Source: Streptomyces lonarensis (lineage in GTDB: Bacteria > Actinomycetota > Actinomycetes > Streptomycetales > Streptomycetaceae). From it: a DNA stretch of 41,781 bases. A model generated the notes under the pieces. That model was given only the letters and a program-made list of their open reading frames with translations. It was not told the origin of the DNA and ran no database searches. The stretch is taken from the NCBI RefSeq assembly GCF_012033735.1, contig NZ_JAAVJD010000019.1:1-41781 (forward strand), written 5' to 3'. The position numbers were made by a program, and so were the translations under genes. Shown here one piece after another: positions 1-7,220 of the stretch. Each line of letters starts with the position of its first letter. Within the stretch, counting starts at the first letter, position 1.

Positions 1-313
1 TCGCCGCGGGGCGCGGCGCGCGGGTGCCAGTCGCCGCCACGGTGACCCAGGGTGGCGGCGGGCGATCGCGACCGCCCGACCCCGGGACGGCAGCACTGCC
101 GGCCACGCGTCGCCGCGCGGCGCGGGACCCCGGCGTTCGCCCGTCCGCCATGGGGGAAACCGGGTGACGGGCGATCGGCGCCGTGCCACCATGGAATCCG
201 AGGCCGCCCGGGGAATCCCACCGACCGGCCACGCGTTGTCACTGAGACCGCGCCCCCGCACGTCGGCCCGCCAGGGCCGACGGGGCGTGGCTCGACCGGA
301 CGAAAGGACCCCG
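1..313. other. Region upstream of hflX, no gene recognised
   Basis: No convincing coding sequence is visible. The frame that runs into hflX stays open upstream, but its translation is Arg/Pro-rich and unlike HflX. In related genomes I recall dapF preceding hflX, so the 3' end of such a gene may lie just outside the window. The region holds one hairpin (32-60). I see no clear -35/-10 pair for hflX; TTGTCA at 236-241 has no matching -10. Confidence 0.5.
32..60 (+). terminator. Hairpin, possible terminator of the gene left of the window
   Basis: A perfect 9-bp stem (32-40 with 52-60) encloses an 11-nt loop. There is no U-tract, as is usual in this genome. The orientation assigned assumes an upstream plus-strand gene. 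Confidence 0.4.
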
Positions 314-1798
314 TTGACCCACTCTTCAGCCCCTCAGGAGAACCAGCCCCGCACCACGGACCGCCGGGCCGACGCCCTGATGGAGGAGGACGTCTCCTGG
401 AGCGCACTGACCGCCGAACGCGACGGCGACCAGTTCGACCGCGAGGAGCGCGCCGCGCTGCGCCGCGTCGCGGGACTGTCCACCGAGCTGGAGGACGTCA
501 CCGAGGTCGAGTACCGGCAGCTCCGGCTGGAGCGCGTCGTCCTCGTCGGCGTGTGGACCTCCGGTACGGCCGCGGACGCCGACAACTCCCTCGCGGAGCT
601 GGCGGCGCTCGCCGAGACGGCCGGCGCGATGGTCCTCGCCGGTGTGACCCAGCGCCGCGACAAGCCGGACGCCGCGACCTACATCGGGTCCGGCAAGGCG
701 CAGGAGCTCCGCGACATCGTGGCGGAGCACGCCGCCGACACGGTCGTCTGCGACGGTGAGCTGAGCCCCGGCCAGCTCATCCACCTGGAGGACGTCGTCA
801 AGGTCAAGGTGGTGGACCGCACCGCCCTGATCCTCGACATCTTCGCGCAGCACGCCAAGTCCCGTGAGGGCAAGGCGCAGGTGGCGCTCGCGCAGATGCA
901 GTACATGATGCCGCGGCTCCGCGGCTGGGGTCAGTCGCTCTCCCGGCAGATGGGCGGCGGCGGCTCCGGTTCCTCCGGCGGCGGCATGGCGACCCGCGGC
1001 CCCGGTGAGACCAAGATCGAGACCGACCGCCGGCGCATCCGCGAGAAGATGGCCAAGCTCCGCCGCGAGATCGCCGAGATGAAGACCGGCCGGGACGTCA
1101 AGCGGCAGGAGCGGCGCCGCAACAAGGTGCCGTCGGTGGCCATCGCCGGGTACACCAACGCCGGCAAGTCCTCGCTGCTCAACCGGTTGACCGGCGCGGG
1201 CGTCCTGGTCGAGAACGCGCTGTTCGCGACCCTGGACCCCACCGTCCGCCGGGCGGAGACGCCCAGCGGACGCCAGTACACGCTGGCCGACACCGTCGGG
1301 TTCGTGCGGCACCTGCCGCACCACCTCGTCGAGGCTTTCCGCTCCACCATGGAGGAGGTCGGCGACTCCGACCTGATCCTGCACGTGGTGGACGGCTCGC
1401 ACCCGGCGCCGGAGGAGCAGCTCGCCGCCGTGCGGGAGGTCATCCGGGATGTCGGCGCCCAGTCGGTGCCGGAGATCGTGGTCATCAACAAGGCGGACGC
1501 CGCCGACCCCCTCGTCCTCCAGCGGCTGGTCCGCGCCGAGCGCCGTTCCATGGTGATCTCCGCCCACAGCGGCGCGGGCATCGAGGAACTGCTGGCCCGG
1601 ATCGACGACGAACTGCCGCGCCCGGCGGTGGAGCTGGACCTGGTGGTGCCGTACACCTCCGGCGCGCTCGTCTCCCGCGCGCACAGCGAGGGTGAGGTGC
1701 TGGAGGAGGAGCACACCGGCGAGGGCACCCGCCTGTGGGCCCGTGTCCACGAGGAGTTGGCCGCGGAGCTCCGCTCCGCGGCGGGCGTCCCGGTCTGA
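314..1798 (+). CDS. hflX: GTPase HflX
   Basis: HflX is a ribosome-associated GTPase that binds the 50S subunit and splits or rescues stalled ribosomes under stress. The 494-residue protein has the N-terminal HflX domain (about 60-270), including the glycine-rich linker and the segment RGPGETKIETDRRRIREK near 228-245. A G domain follows: P-loop GYTNAGKSS (279-287), DTVGF (326-330), NKAD (392-395) and SAHSG (416-420). I chose the TTG at 314 because GAAAGGA lies 5 nt upstream and the protein then begins close to streptomycete HflX, reaching RADALMEEDVSW by residue 18. A GTG at 164 in the same frame would add 50 low-complexity residues and is less likely. The gene ends 24 bp before a strong hairpin, so it is probably the last gene of its transcript. 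Confidence 0.93.
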   Translation: MTHSSAPQENQPRTTDRRADALMEEDVSWSALTAERDGDQFDREERAALRRVAGLSTELEDVTEVEYRQLRLERVVLVGVWTSGTAADADNSLAELAALAETAGAMVLAGVTQRRDKPDAATYIGSGKAQELRDIVAEHAADTVVCDGELSPGQLIHLEDVVKVKVVDRTALILDIFAQHAKSREGKAQVALAQMQYMMPRLRGWGQSLSRQMGGGGSGSSGGGMATRGPGETKIETDRRRIREKMAKLRREIAEMKTGRDVKRQERRRNKVPSVAIAGYTNAGKSSLLNRLTGAGVLVENALFATLDPTVRRAETPSGRQYTLADTVGFVRHLPHHLVEAFRSTMEEVGDSDLILHVVDGSHPAPEEQLAAVREVIRDVGAQSVPEIVVINKADAADPLVLQRLVRAERRSMVISAHSGAGIEELLARIDDELPRPAVELDLVVPYTSGALVSRAHSEGEVLEEEHTGEGTRLWARVHEELAAELRSAAGVPV

Positions 1799-1821
1799 CG
1801 GCGACCCGACCCACCCGGCGA

Positions 1822-1860
1822 GACGGGGGTGCACCGTGCGACGCACGGCGCACCCCCGTC
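1822..1860 (+). terminator. Terminator after hflX
   Basis: An 11-bp perfect outer stem (1822-1832 with 1850-1860) continues after one A/C mismatch into a 6-bp inner stem with a GAC loop. It starts 24 bp after the hflX stop codon. Confidence 0.8.
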
Positions 1861-1870
1861 CCTGTCGGTA

Positions 1871-1913
1871 CCGCCCCGTCCGTCCGGTGAGCCACCGGAC
1901 GCCGGCGGGGCGG
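1871..1913. terminator. Second hairpin behind hflX
   Basis: Outer arms 1871-1878 and 1906-1913 are complementary (8 bp). Inner arms 1882-1889 and 1893-1900 form a perfect 8-bp stem with the 3-nt loop AGC. It sits directly after the first terminator and may act as a back-up. From 1914 to 2252 I see only the panD leader, with a possible -10 (TAGGCT, 2046-2051) but no good -35. Confidence 0.5.
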
Positions 1914-2252
1914 AACGGCGCGGTCCGCCCTCCCGGGCCGTTCCCAGCCCCGGCAACTGCCGCCGGCGGCCGTGCCCCTGACACCGGCCGGCGCCGGTCC
2001 GGACCCGAGTGACGGCGGTCACGGCCGCGTCCCGGTGCGCTTGCGTAGGCTTGCACCGACGTCGAGACGGGCCCGCCGTGGCCGGGGGAGTAGGCCCCGG
2101 CCACGGCGGACCCGCGCCGACGACGTCGGCAAGCGGTTCCCACGCGGGTGGTGCCCGGGGCGCGTCCCCGGGTGAGCCGGCCCTCGCCGGGTGACCGGAT
2201 CGCCCCTGACCTGCAAGGAGCAGGCAGGGAGCCTAGGTGTAGGAGTACCTCG

Positions 2253-2669
2253 ATGATGCGCACGATGTTCAAGTCCAAGATCCACCGCGCGACGGTGACC
2301 CATGCGGATCTGCACTACGTGGGCTCGGTGACGGTGGACGCCGACCTGATGGACGCCGCGGACCTGCTGCCGGGGGAACTCGTCCACATCGTCGACATCG
2401 ACAACGGCAGCCGCCTGGAGACCTACGTCATCGAGGGGGAGCGGGGCACCGGTGTCATCGGCATCAACGGCGCCGCCGCGCACCTGGTCGAACCCGGCCA
2501 CCTCGTGATCCTCATCAGCTACGCCCAGGTCGACGACGCGGAGGCGCGCTCGCTGCGCCCCCGCGTGGTGCACGTCGACGCGGGCAACAAGGTGGTGGAG
2601 CTGGGCGCCGACCCCTCCGCCCCGACGGAGGGCACCGAGCGCAGCCCGCTCTCGGTCGCCCGCGTCTGA
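2253..2669 (+). CDS. panD: Aspartate 1-decarboxylase
   Basis: PanD decarboxylates L-aspartate to beta-alanine for pantothenate and coenzyme A synthesis. It is made as a proenzyme that cleaves itself at Gly24-Ser25 to form a pyruvoyl cofactor. The 138-residue product has the cleavage site in HYVGSVT exactly at G24-S25, with active-site Lys9, Arg54 and Tyr58 in place and the conserved NGAAAH motif. The ATG at 2253 was chosen because AGGAG (2241-2245) is 7 nt upstream and this start reproduces the E. coli numbering; the next ATG (2256) would shift it by one. No other pantothenate gene is nearby, so it looks monocistronic. It converges on the protease gene, with a long hairpin between them. Confidence 0.95.
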   Translation: MMRTMFKSKIHRATVTHADLHYVGSVTVDADLMDAADLLPGELVHIVDIDNGSRLETYVIEGERGTGVIGINGAAAHLVEPGHLVILISYAQVDDAEARSLRPRVVHVDAGNKVVELGADPSAPTEGTERSPLSVARV

Positions 2670-2759
2670 CCGCCCCGGCCCGCGTCTGACCGCCCGAAGC
2701 GCCGTTGCCGGTGGCGGTACGCAGCGGCTCGACGTCCGGGCGGTCCAAGGGGACAACAC

Positions 2760-2816
2760 ACGGGACGGGCCCGCGACCTGCCACGTGCCGACGTGGTGGT
2801 CGCGGGCCCGTCCCGT
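2760..2816. terminator. Bidirectional terminator between panD and the protease gene
   Basis: A perfect 19-bp stem (2760-2778 with 2798-2816) contains a further 6-bp inner stem (2781-2786 with 2791-2796). It is the only structured element between the two convergent genes and can serve both. Confidence 0.85.
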
Positions 2817-2842
2817 CGCCGCTGGGAGGTGCGCCCCCGGCG

Positions 2843-4063
2843 TCAGCCCTGGCGGATGACGTCGAAGACCTCCTCGGCCGAGGCGTCCAGCCGCGGCCCG
2901 GCCAGCCAGGTGCTCGTCACCGGGCCGATGGAGTTGACGGAGACCAGCCGGGGCTCGCCGCCGTCGGCCGTAAGCCACGGCCCGCCGGAGGAGCCCGCGG
3001 TCATGGTGCAGCCCAGCACGTACATCACGGGCTCGGCGGCGTCCAGCGACAGCCGCGTCGGGTCGCCGGTGCAGCTGTGCATGACCTCGCCGTCGAACGG
3101 CTCGGACTGCGGGTAGCCGTAGTTCTGCAGGGTGCCGAGGCCGGCGACGGCCGGGGCGTCGAAGTCGATCTCGTAGGCGACGCCGGTCTGCTCCTCCAGG
3201 GAGCTGCCGTCGCCCTCCTCCTGCTCGACCCGCAGCACGGCGAAGTCCTGGTGAGCGCCGTTGCCGCCGTCCATGGTGCCGTTCTCGATCCAGTAGTTGG
3301 TGGTCGCCACATCGGCGGCCCACCACAGACCGAACGGCGCGACCTGCTCGAACGGGTTCTCCGCGGGCTGGTCGACGAAGTCCTGACCGCCGTCGTTGTA
3401 GGCGGGCACGAACATGACCTGACGGAACCAGCCGCCCTCCACGCCGGCGTGGACGCAGTGACCGGCGGTGGCAACGAGGTTCGAGGCTCCCAGGTTGTCC
3501 GGGTCCTGCACGACAGCGGCCGAGCAGACCCCGGTGCCCTCGGGGGTCTCGAAGAACAGCTTCCCGACGCCCGGGTTGTTCTGGCTGTAGGGGGTCGCGG
3601 CGCGGTCGGCCTGGTACGGCGCGGGGAACGGGTCGGTGACGCCGCGGTCCTCGGCGGGGTCGCCCGTCTCGGGGGCGGACTCCTCCTCCTCGATGTCGTT
3701 CTCGTCCACCGAGTTCTCCTGGCCGCCCGCCTCCTCCATGCGCTCGCGGTCCCAGAAGTCCTCGATGATGATGCCGATGTACTCGCCGGCCTCGCGGAGC
3801 CAGTTCTCGGAGTCCCAGTCGGCCCAGGCCCCGTCCTTCCACTGCTCGACGTCGACCTCGATCGGCAGCCGGTCGATCAGCTCGCCGAGCCGGTCGCCCC
3901 CTCCGGCGCCCTCGCCTGCGGCGTCCTCCGTCGGGTTCTTGCCCTGATCGCTCGAGTCGTCGCCCGGCCCGCACGCCGAGGCGGTCAGCGCGAGCACGGT
4001 CACCGCGGCGATCGCGGCCCCGGCCGCCCTGCGGCGCCCCGGTCCCCTGCGAATCGATGACAT
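2843..4063 (-). CDS. Secreted trypsin-like serine protease, probable lipoprotein
   Basis: The 406-residue protein is a chymotrypsin-fold (S1-type) serine peptidase predicted to act outside the membrane. An Arg-rich N-terminus and hydrophobic stretch end in TASAC, so Cys31 could be lipidated, although the -3 residue is Ala rather than Leu. An acidic spacer with a run DENDIEEEESAPE (120-132) follows. The catalytic triad is visible: His202 in TAGHC, Asp273 in HQDFAVL and Ser359 in GSSGGP. Cys180 and Cys203 probably form the usual disulfide around the histidine. The ATG at 4063 has GGGGAG 7 nt upstream. The substrate is unknown. The gene is divergent from the siderophore genes, with no functional link visible. 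Confidence 0.82.
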   Translation of the reverse strand: MSSIRRGPGRRRAAGAAIAAVTVLALTASACGPGDDSSDQGKNPTEDAAGEGAGGGDRLGELIDRLPIEVDVEQWKDGAWADWDSENWLREAGEYIGIIIEDFWDRERMEEAGGQENSVDENDIEEEESAPETGDPAEDRGVTDPFPAPYQADRAATPYSQNNPGVGKLFFETPEGTGVCSAAVVQDPDNLGASNLVATAGHCVHAGVEGGWFRQVMFVPAYNDGGQDFVDQPAENPFEQVAPFGLWWAADVATTNYWIENGTMDGGNGAHQDFAVLRVEQEEGDGSSLEEQTGVAYEIDFDAPAVAGLGTLQNYGYPQSEPFDGEVMHSCTGDPTRLSLDAAEPVMYVLGCTMTAGSSGGPWLTADGGEPRLVSVNSIGPVTSTWLAGPRLDASAEEVFDVIRQG

Positions 4064-4391
4064 GAGCCAACTCCCCCTGAGGTGTACGTGTGGAGGACCT
4101 GGCGACGGGCGGCAGGTCCAGCGGCTGTGGGATGTCCCCACTATGCCGGTCTCCCAGGGGACGGCCACAGCCGGGTCCCCGGTTCCCGTTTCCCCCCGCG
4201 GCACCAGGAAAAGAACTTCGACGAGGGCCGTGTTCGGACGCCGGGAGCGTCGTTTGCCCGGCTGAACCGTCCCCCGCCGGGTACGGGCCAGTTGCGTCCG
4301 CGCACACGCCACCAGTCGACGAAGGAGGGAGGCGCGGACTGCCCCGCCGACTTCTGCCCCCGGGCCGGCGCGGCGGCCGTGCCGCACACCC
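4064..4391. other. Divergent intergenic region before the siderophore genes
   Basis: This 328-bp region must carry the promoters of the protease (minus) and of the synthetase (plus). I looked for the DmdR1/IdeR iron box (TTAGGTTAGGCTCACCTAA) and saw nothing close to it. A strong Shine-Dalgarno match, AAGGAGG, lies at 4322-4328, but no ATG, GTG or TTG follows at usable distance. Confidence 0.6.
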
Positions 4392-4395
4392 ATGA
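4339..4395 (+). other. Possible leader peptide coupled to the first siderophore gene
   Basis: Ten bases after AAGGAGG (4322-4328) a CTG codon opens an 18-codon frame. Its TGA (4393-4395) overlaps the ATG of the next gene (4392) as ATGA. That ATG has no ribosome binding site of its own, so translation could reach it by coupling. A CTG start is rare, and the frame also extends upstream to a GTG at 4090. The peptide is Arg/Pro-rich and resembles nothing I know. This is inference from spacing only. Confidence 0.25.
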
Positions 4396-6386
4396 ACCCA
4401 CGCCCCGAGCCGGGACCCACCCCCAGGGCCGTTCCCGAGGCCCCGGCACCCTCCGGCGTCGTTCCCACCGCGGAAACCGCCTCCGCCACCACGACCGCGC
4501 CGCCGACCGCAGGGCGCGGTCCGGTCGCGCCCGCGCCGACCGCGCCGCCGGCCACCGACCCCGACGGCCCCGACCCCCTGGAGCACCCCGAGGCGGACCG
4601 CGTCGCGGACAGTGCCGCGACGGAGAACCTGCTGCGCTGCTGGGTCCGCGAGACCGGCCTGGTCCCCGACCCCGACGCGGCCCACGAGCCCCGCGGCGGG
4701 CGCCCCGGCGCGCGTCGGCTGACGGTGCCCCTGCCCGCCAGCGGCACCACCCTCTCGGTGGCCGTGCGCTACTGGTCCCCCACCGGGCACCACCGGTTCG
4801 GCCCGCCCGTGCTCACCGGTGCCCCCGCGGGCGCGGCGCCCGTGGACGCCGTCACCCTCGCCGCGCTGCTGGTGCGCGAGGGCACCGACCACGCCGGTGG
4901 CCGTCCGCCCGCCGTGGTGCACACCGAGCTGCTCGGCCGGGTGGCCGACTCCACCCGCCGCGTCGGCGAGTTCCTCGCCGCGCGCCGGGCAGCCCCCGAG
5001 GCGCCGCCCGGGACGGTTCCCTTCCTCGACGGCGAGCAGAGCCTGCTGCTGGGCCACCCCCTGCACCCGACGCCGAAGAGCCGTGAGGGGCTCACCGGCC
5101 ACGAAGCCGCGGACAGCTCCCCGGAGCTGCGCGGCGCGCTCCCGCTCCACTGGTTCGCCGTCCACCGCTCGGCGTATGCGAGCGACAGCGCGCTCACCGC
5201 CCCGGCCGGCACCCCGATCGGCGCCGGGGAACTCCTCGCGCACGCCGCCGGCGCCGCCCTCCCGCTCCCGCCCGACACCCTGCCGCTGGCCCTCCATCCG
5301 TGGCAGGCGCGGGACGTCGTGCGGCGCCCCGGGGTGGCGCGGCTGCTGCGCGCGGGGCTGCTGCACGACCTCGGTCCGCTGGGAGCGCCCTGGTCGCCCA
5401 CCTCCTCGGTGCGCACCGTGCACCGCGAGGGCTCGCCGGTGATGTTGAAGTTGTCCCTCGGGCTGCGCATCACCAACTCCCGCCGGGAGAACCTCCGCAA
5501 GGAACTGCACCGGGGGGTCGAGGTGCACCGGCTGCTGGAGACCGGGGTCGGCGCACGCTGGCGCGCCGCGCAGCCGGCGGGCGCCGGGTTCGACGTGCTG
5601 CGCGACCCGGCCTGGGCGGCGGTCGACGACCCGGACGGCGTTCCGGTGCCCGGGCTCGACCTCGTGATCCGCGACAACCCGTTCGGGCCCGCCACCGATG
5701 CCCAGTGCGTCGCCGCGCTCACCGCCCCGAGGCCCTGGCCCGACACCGAGCCCGGCCGTCTCACCTCCCGGCTCGCCCGCATCGTCGCCGACCGGGCGCT
5801 CGCCACCGGCCGGTCCCGCACCGACGTCGCCGTGGAGTGGTTCGGGCGCTACCTGGAGACGGTGGTCCGCCCGGCGCTGTGGCTCGACGCCGTCGGAGGC
5901 ATCGCACTGGAGGCGCACCAGCAGAACACCGTGGTGCGGCTCGACGCCCAGGGCCTGCCGGACGGCGGTTGGTACCGCGACAACCAGGGCTACTACTTCC
6001 GGGAGAGCCACCGACGGGCGCTTTCCGGTCAACTCCTGGGCATCGGCTCCCTGTCGGACACCTTCGTCCCGGACGAGGTCGCCGACGAACGGTTCCTCTA
6101 CTACCTCGGCATCAACAACGTCCTCGGACTGGTGGGCGCCTTCGGCAGCCAGTCCATCGCGCCCGAGCGGCCGCTGCTGGACACCCTCCGCGACTTCCTG
6201 ACCGATCCGGCGCGGGGTGACGGTGCCACCTCGGCCTCCGGTTTCGCGGCGGCGCTGGGCGGGCGCGACGTGCTGCGCTGCAAGGCCAACCTCCTGACCC
6301 GGCTCCACGGCATGGACGAGCTGGAGGGCCCGGTCGACGGCCAGTCGGTGTACGTCACCCTCCCCAACCCGGTGGTGACCCGGTGA
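4392..6386 (+). CDS. IucA/IucC-family siderophore synthetase (first)
   Basis: NIS synthetases adenylate a carboxylate such as citrate or a succinyl-hydroxamate and condense it with an amine or alcohol. The 664-residue protein has the family signatures HPLHPTPKSREG (222-233), LHPWQ (301-305), SPTSSVRTV (335-343), KLSLGLRITNSRREN (353-367) and EAHQQN (507-512), followed by RDNQGYYF (529-536). The first 60 or so residues are an Ala/Pro/Thr-rich tail not needed by the fold, so the true start could be later, but no better start codon lies in frame. Its stop overlaps the acyltransferase start as GTGA. Together with the next two genes it corresponds to what I recall as the S. coelicolor SCO5799-5801 siderophore locus. 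The product is unknown. Confidence 0.85.
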   Translation: MNPRPEPGPTPRAVPEAPAPSGVVPTAETASATTTAPPTAGRGPVAPAPTAPPATDPDGPDPLEHPEADRVADSAATENLLRCWVRETGLVPDPDAAHEPRGGRPGARRLTVPLPASGTTLSVAVRYWSPTGHHRFGPPVLTGAPAGAAPVDAVTLAALLVREGTDHAGGRPPAVVHTELLGRVADSTRRVGEFLAARRAAPEAPPGTVPFLDGEQSLLLGHPLHPTPKSREGLTGHEAADSSPELRGALPLHWFAVHRSAYASDSALTAPAGTPIGAGELLAHAAGAALPLPPDTLPLALHPWQARDVVRRPGVARLLRAGLLHDLGPLGAPWSPTSSVRTVHREGSPVMLKLSLGLRITNSRRENLRKELHRGVEVHRLLETGVGARWRAAQPAGAGFDVLRDPAWAAVDDPDGVPVPGLDLVIRDNPFGPATDAQCVAALTAPRPWPDTEPGRLTSRLARIVADRALATGRSRTDVAVEWFGRYLETVVRPALWLDAVGGIALEAHQQNTVVRLDAQGLPDGGWYRDNQGYYFRESHRRALSGQLLGIGSLSDTFVPDEVADERFLYYLGINNVLGLVGAFGSQSIAPERPLLDTLRDFLTDPARGDGATSASGFAAALGGRDVLRCKANLLTRLHGMDELEGPVDGQSVYVTLPNPVVTR

Positions 6387-7090
6387 CCGTCCCCGCGCCA
6401 CCCGGCGGCACCGGGCCGGTACCGGCGGAAGGGCGGCCGGCCGGCCGCGCCGAGGACGACACGGTGGAGCTCCCGCCCACCCCCGGGCGGGCGCCCGGCC
6501 TGCCGATGCCGGCCCCCGAGCCCGCCGGCTCGGAACTACTGGACGCCGTCCACCGCTGGGGCCCGGCGGCCACGCCGCACGGCGAGTTCCGCCTGCTGCC
6601 GGTGGTGTTGGAGCGTGACCTGGCGCTGCTCGTCCGGTGGATGAACGACCCGGTCACCGCCGAGTTCTGGGAGCTCGACGGGCCGGCGGAGCGCACCGCC
6701 GAGCATCTGCGCGCGCAACTCGACGGCGACGGGCGCAGCGTGCCGTGTCTGGGCACGCTCGACGGACGGCCCATGAGCTACTGGGAGATCTACCGCGCGG
6801 ACCTCGACCCCCTCGCCCGCCACTACCCCGCCCGTCCGCACGACACCGGCGTCCACCTGCTCCTCGGCGCCGCGGCCGACCGGGGGCGCGGCACGGGCAC
6901 GGCGCTGCTGCGCGCGGTCGCCGAACTCGTCCTGGAACACCGTCCGCGGTGCGGTCGTCTCGTTGCGGAGCCCGATATTCGGAACGTCCGCTCGATCGCC
7001 GCATTCCACCGCGCCGGATTCCGTACTCTCCAGGAGAGCGAACTCCCCGACAAGCGAGCGGCGCTGGTGGTGCGGGACCGCGACAGCTGA
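6383..7090 (+). CDS. Siderophore-type N-acyltransferase (IucB/AlcB/DesC-like GNAT)
   Basis: This 235-residue protein belongs to the GNAT group that acylates N-hydroxylated diamines or lysine in hydroxamate siderophore pathways. After a Pro-rich tail (1-60) the domain shows MNDPVTAEFWEL (87-98), MSYWEIYRADLDPLARHY (131-148), the acyl-CoA-binding turn RGRGTG (167-172) and EPDIRNVRSIAAFHRAGF (196-213), all typical of the IucB/MbtK family. The GTG at 6383 overlaps the stop of the preceding synthetase by 4 bp (GTGA), which indicates translational coupling. The expected hydroxylamine-making monooxygenase and decarboxylase are not in this window, so the acyl acceptor must be made elsewhere or differ from the usual one. 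A general acetyltransferase role is less likely given the neighbours. Confidence 0.82.
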   Translation: MTVPAPPGGTGPVPAEGRPAGRAEDDTVELPPTPGRAPGLPMPAPEPAGSELLDAVHRWGPAATPHGEFRLLPVVLERDLALLVRWMNDPVTAEFWELDGPAERTAEHLRAQLDGDGRSVPCLGTLDGRPMSYWEIYRADLDPLARHYPARPHDTGVHLLLGAAADRGRGTGTALLRAVAELVLEHRPRCGRLVAEPDIRNVRSIAAFHRAGFRTLQESELPDKRAALVVRDRDS

Positions 7091-7131
7091 CCCGCGCCCG
7101 CCCGCACCGCACCGAAGCCCGCACCCCGCGC

Positions 7132-7158
7132 GCCCCGCCGTCCGCTCGTCGGCGGGGC
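7132..7158 (+). other. Hairpin in the acyltransferase-synthetase gap
   Basis: A 9-bp stem (7132-7140 with 7150-7158) with a 9-nt loop lies in the 130-bp gap before the second synthetase. It could lower read-through or stabilise the processed mRNA. It has no U-tract. Confidence 0.35.
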
Positions 7159-7220
7159 CGCGCCGGACGTGTCGCCACCGGCCGCCCGACGTCCCCGTCA
7201 CCCTCTCCGAAGGAGCGCCC

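Noticed and set aside
164..313. GTG at 164 as the start of hflX
   Set aside because: It adds 50 low-complexity residues and has no ribosome binding site, while the TTG at 314 has GAAAGGA at 5 nt and fits the family length.
549..557. TGTGGACCT inside hflX as a DnaA box
   Set aside because: It mismatches the 9-mer at the end and is isolated in a coding sequence.
2019..6401. Very long minus-strand open frame (over 1400 codons) opposite panD, the protease and the synthetase
   Set aside because: It is the antisense shadow of GC-rich plus-strand genes; the translation is Arg/Gly/Ala-rich and matches no family.
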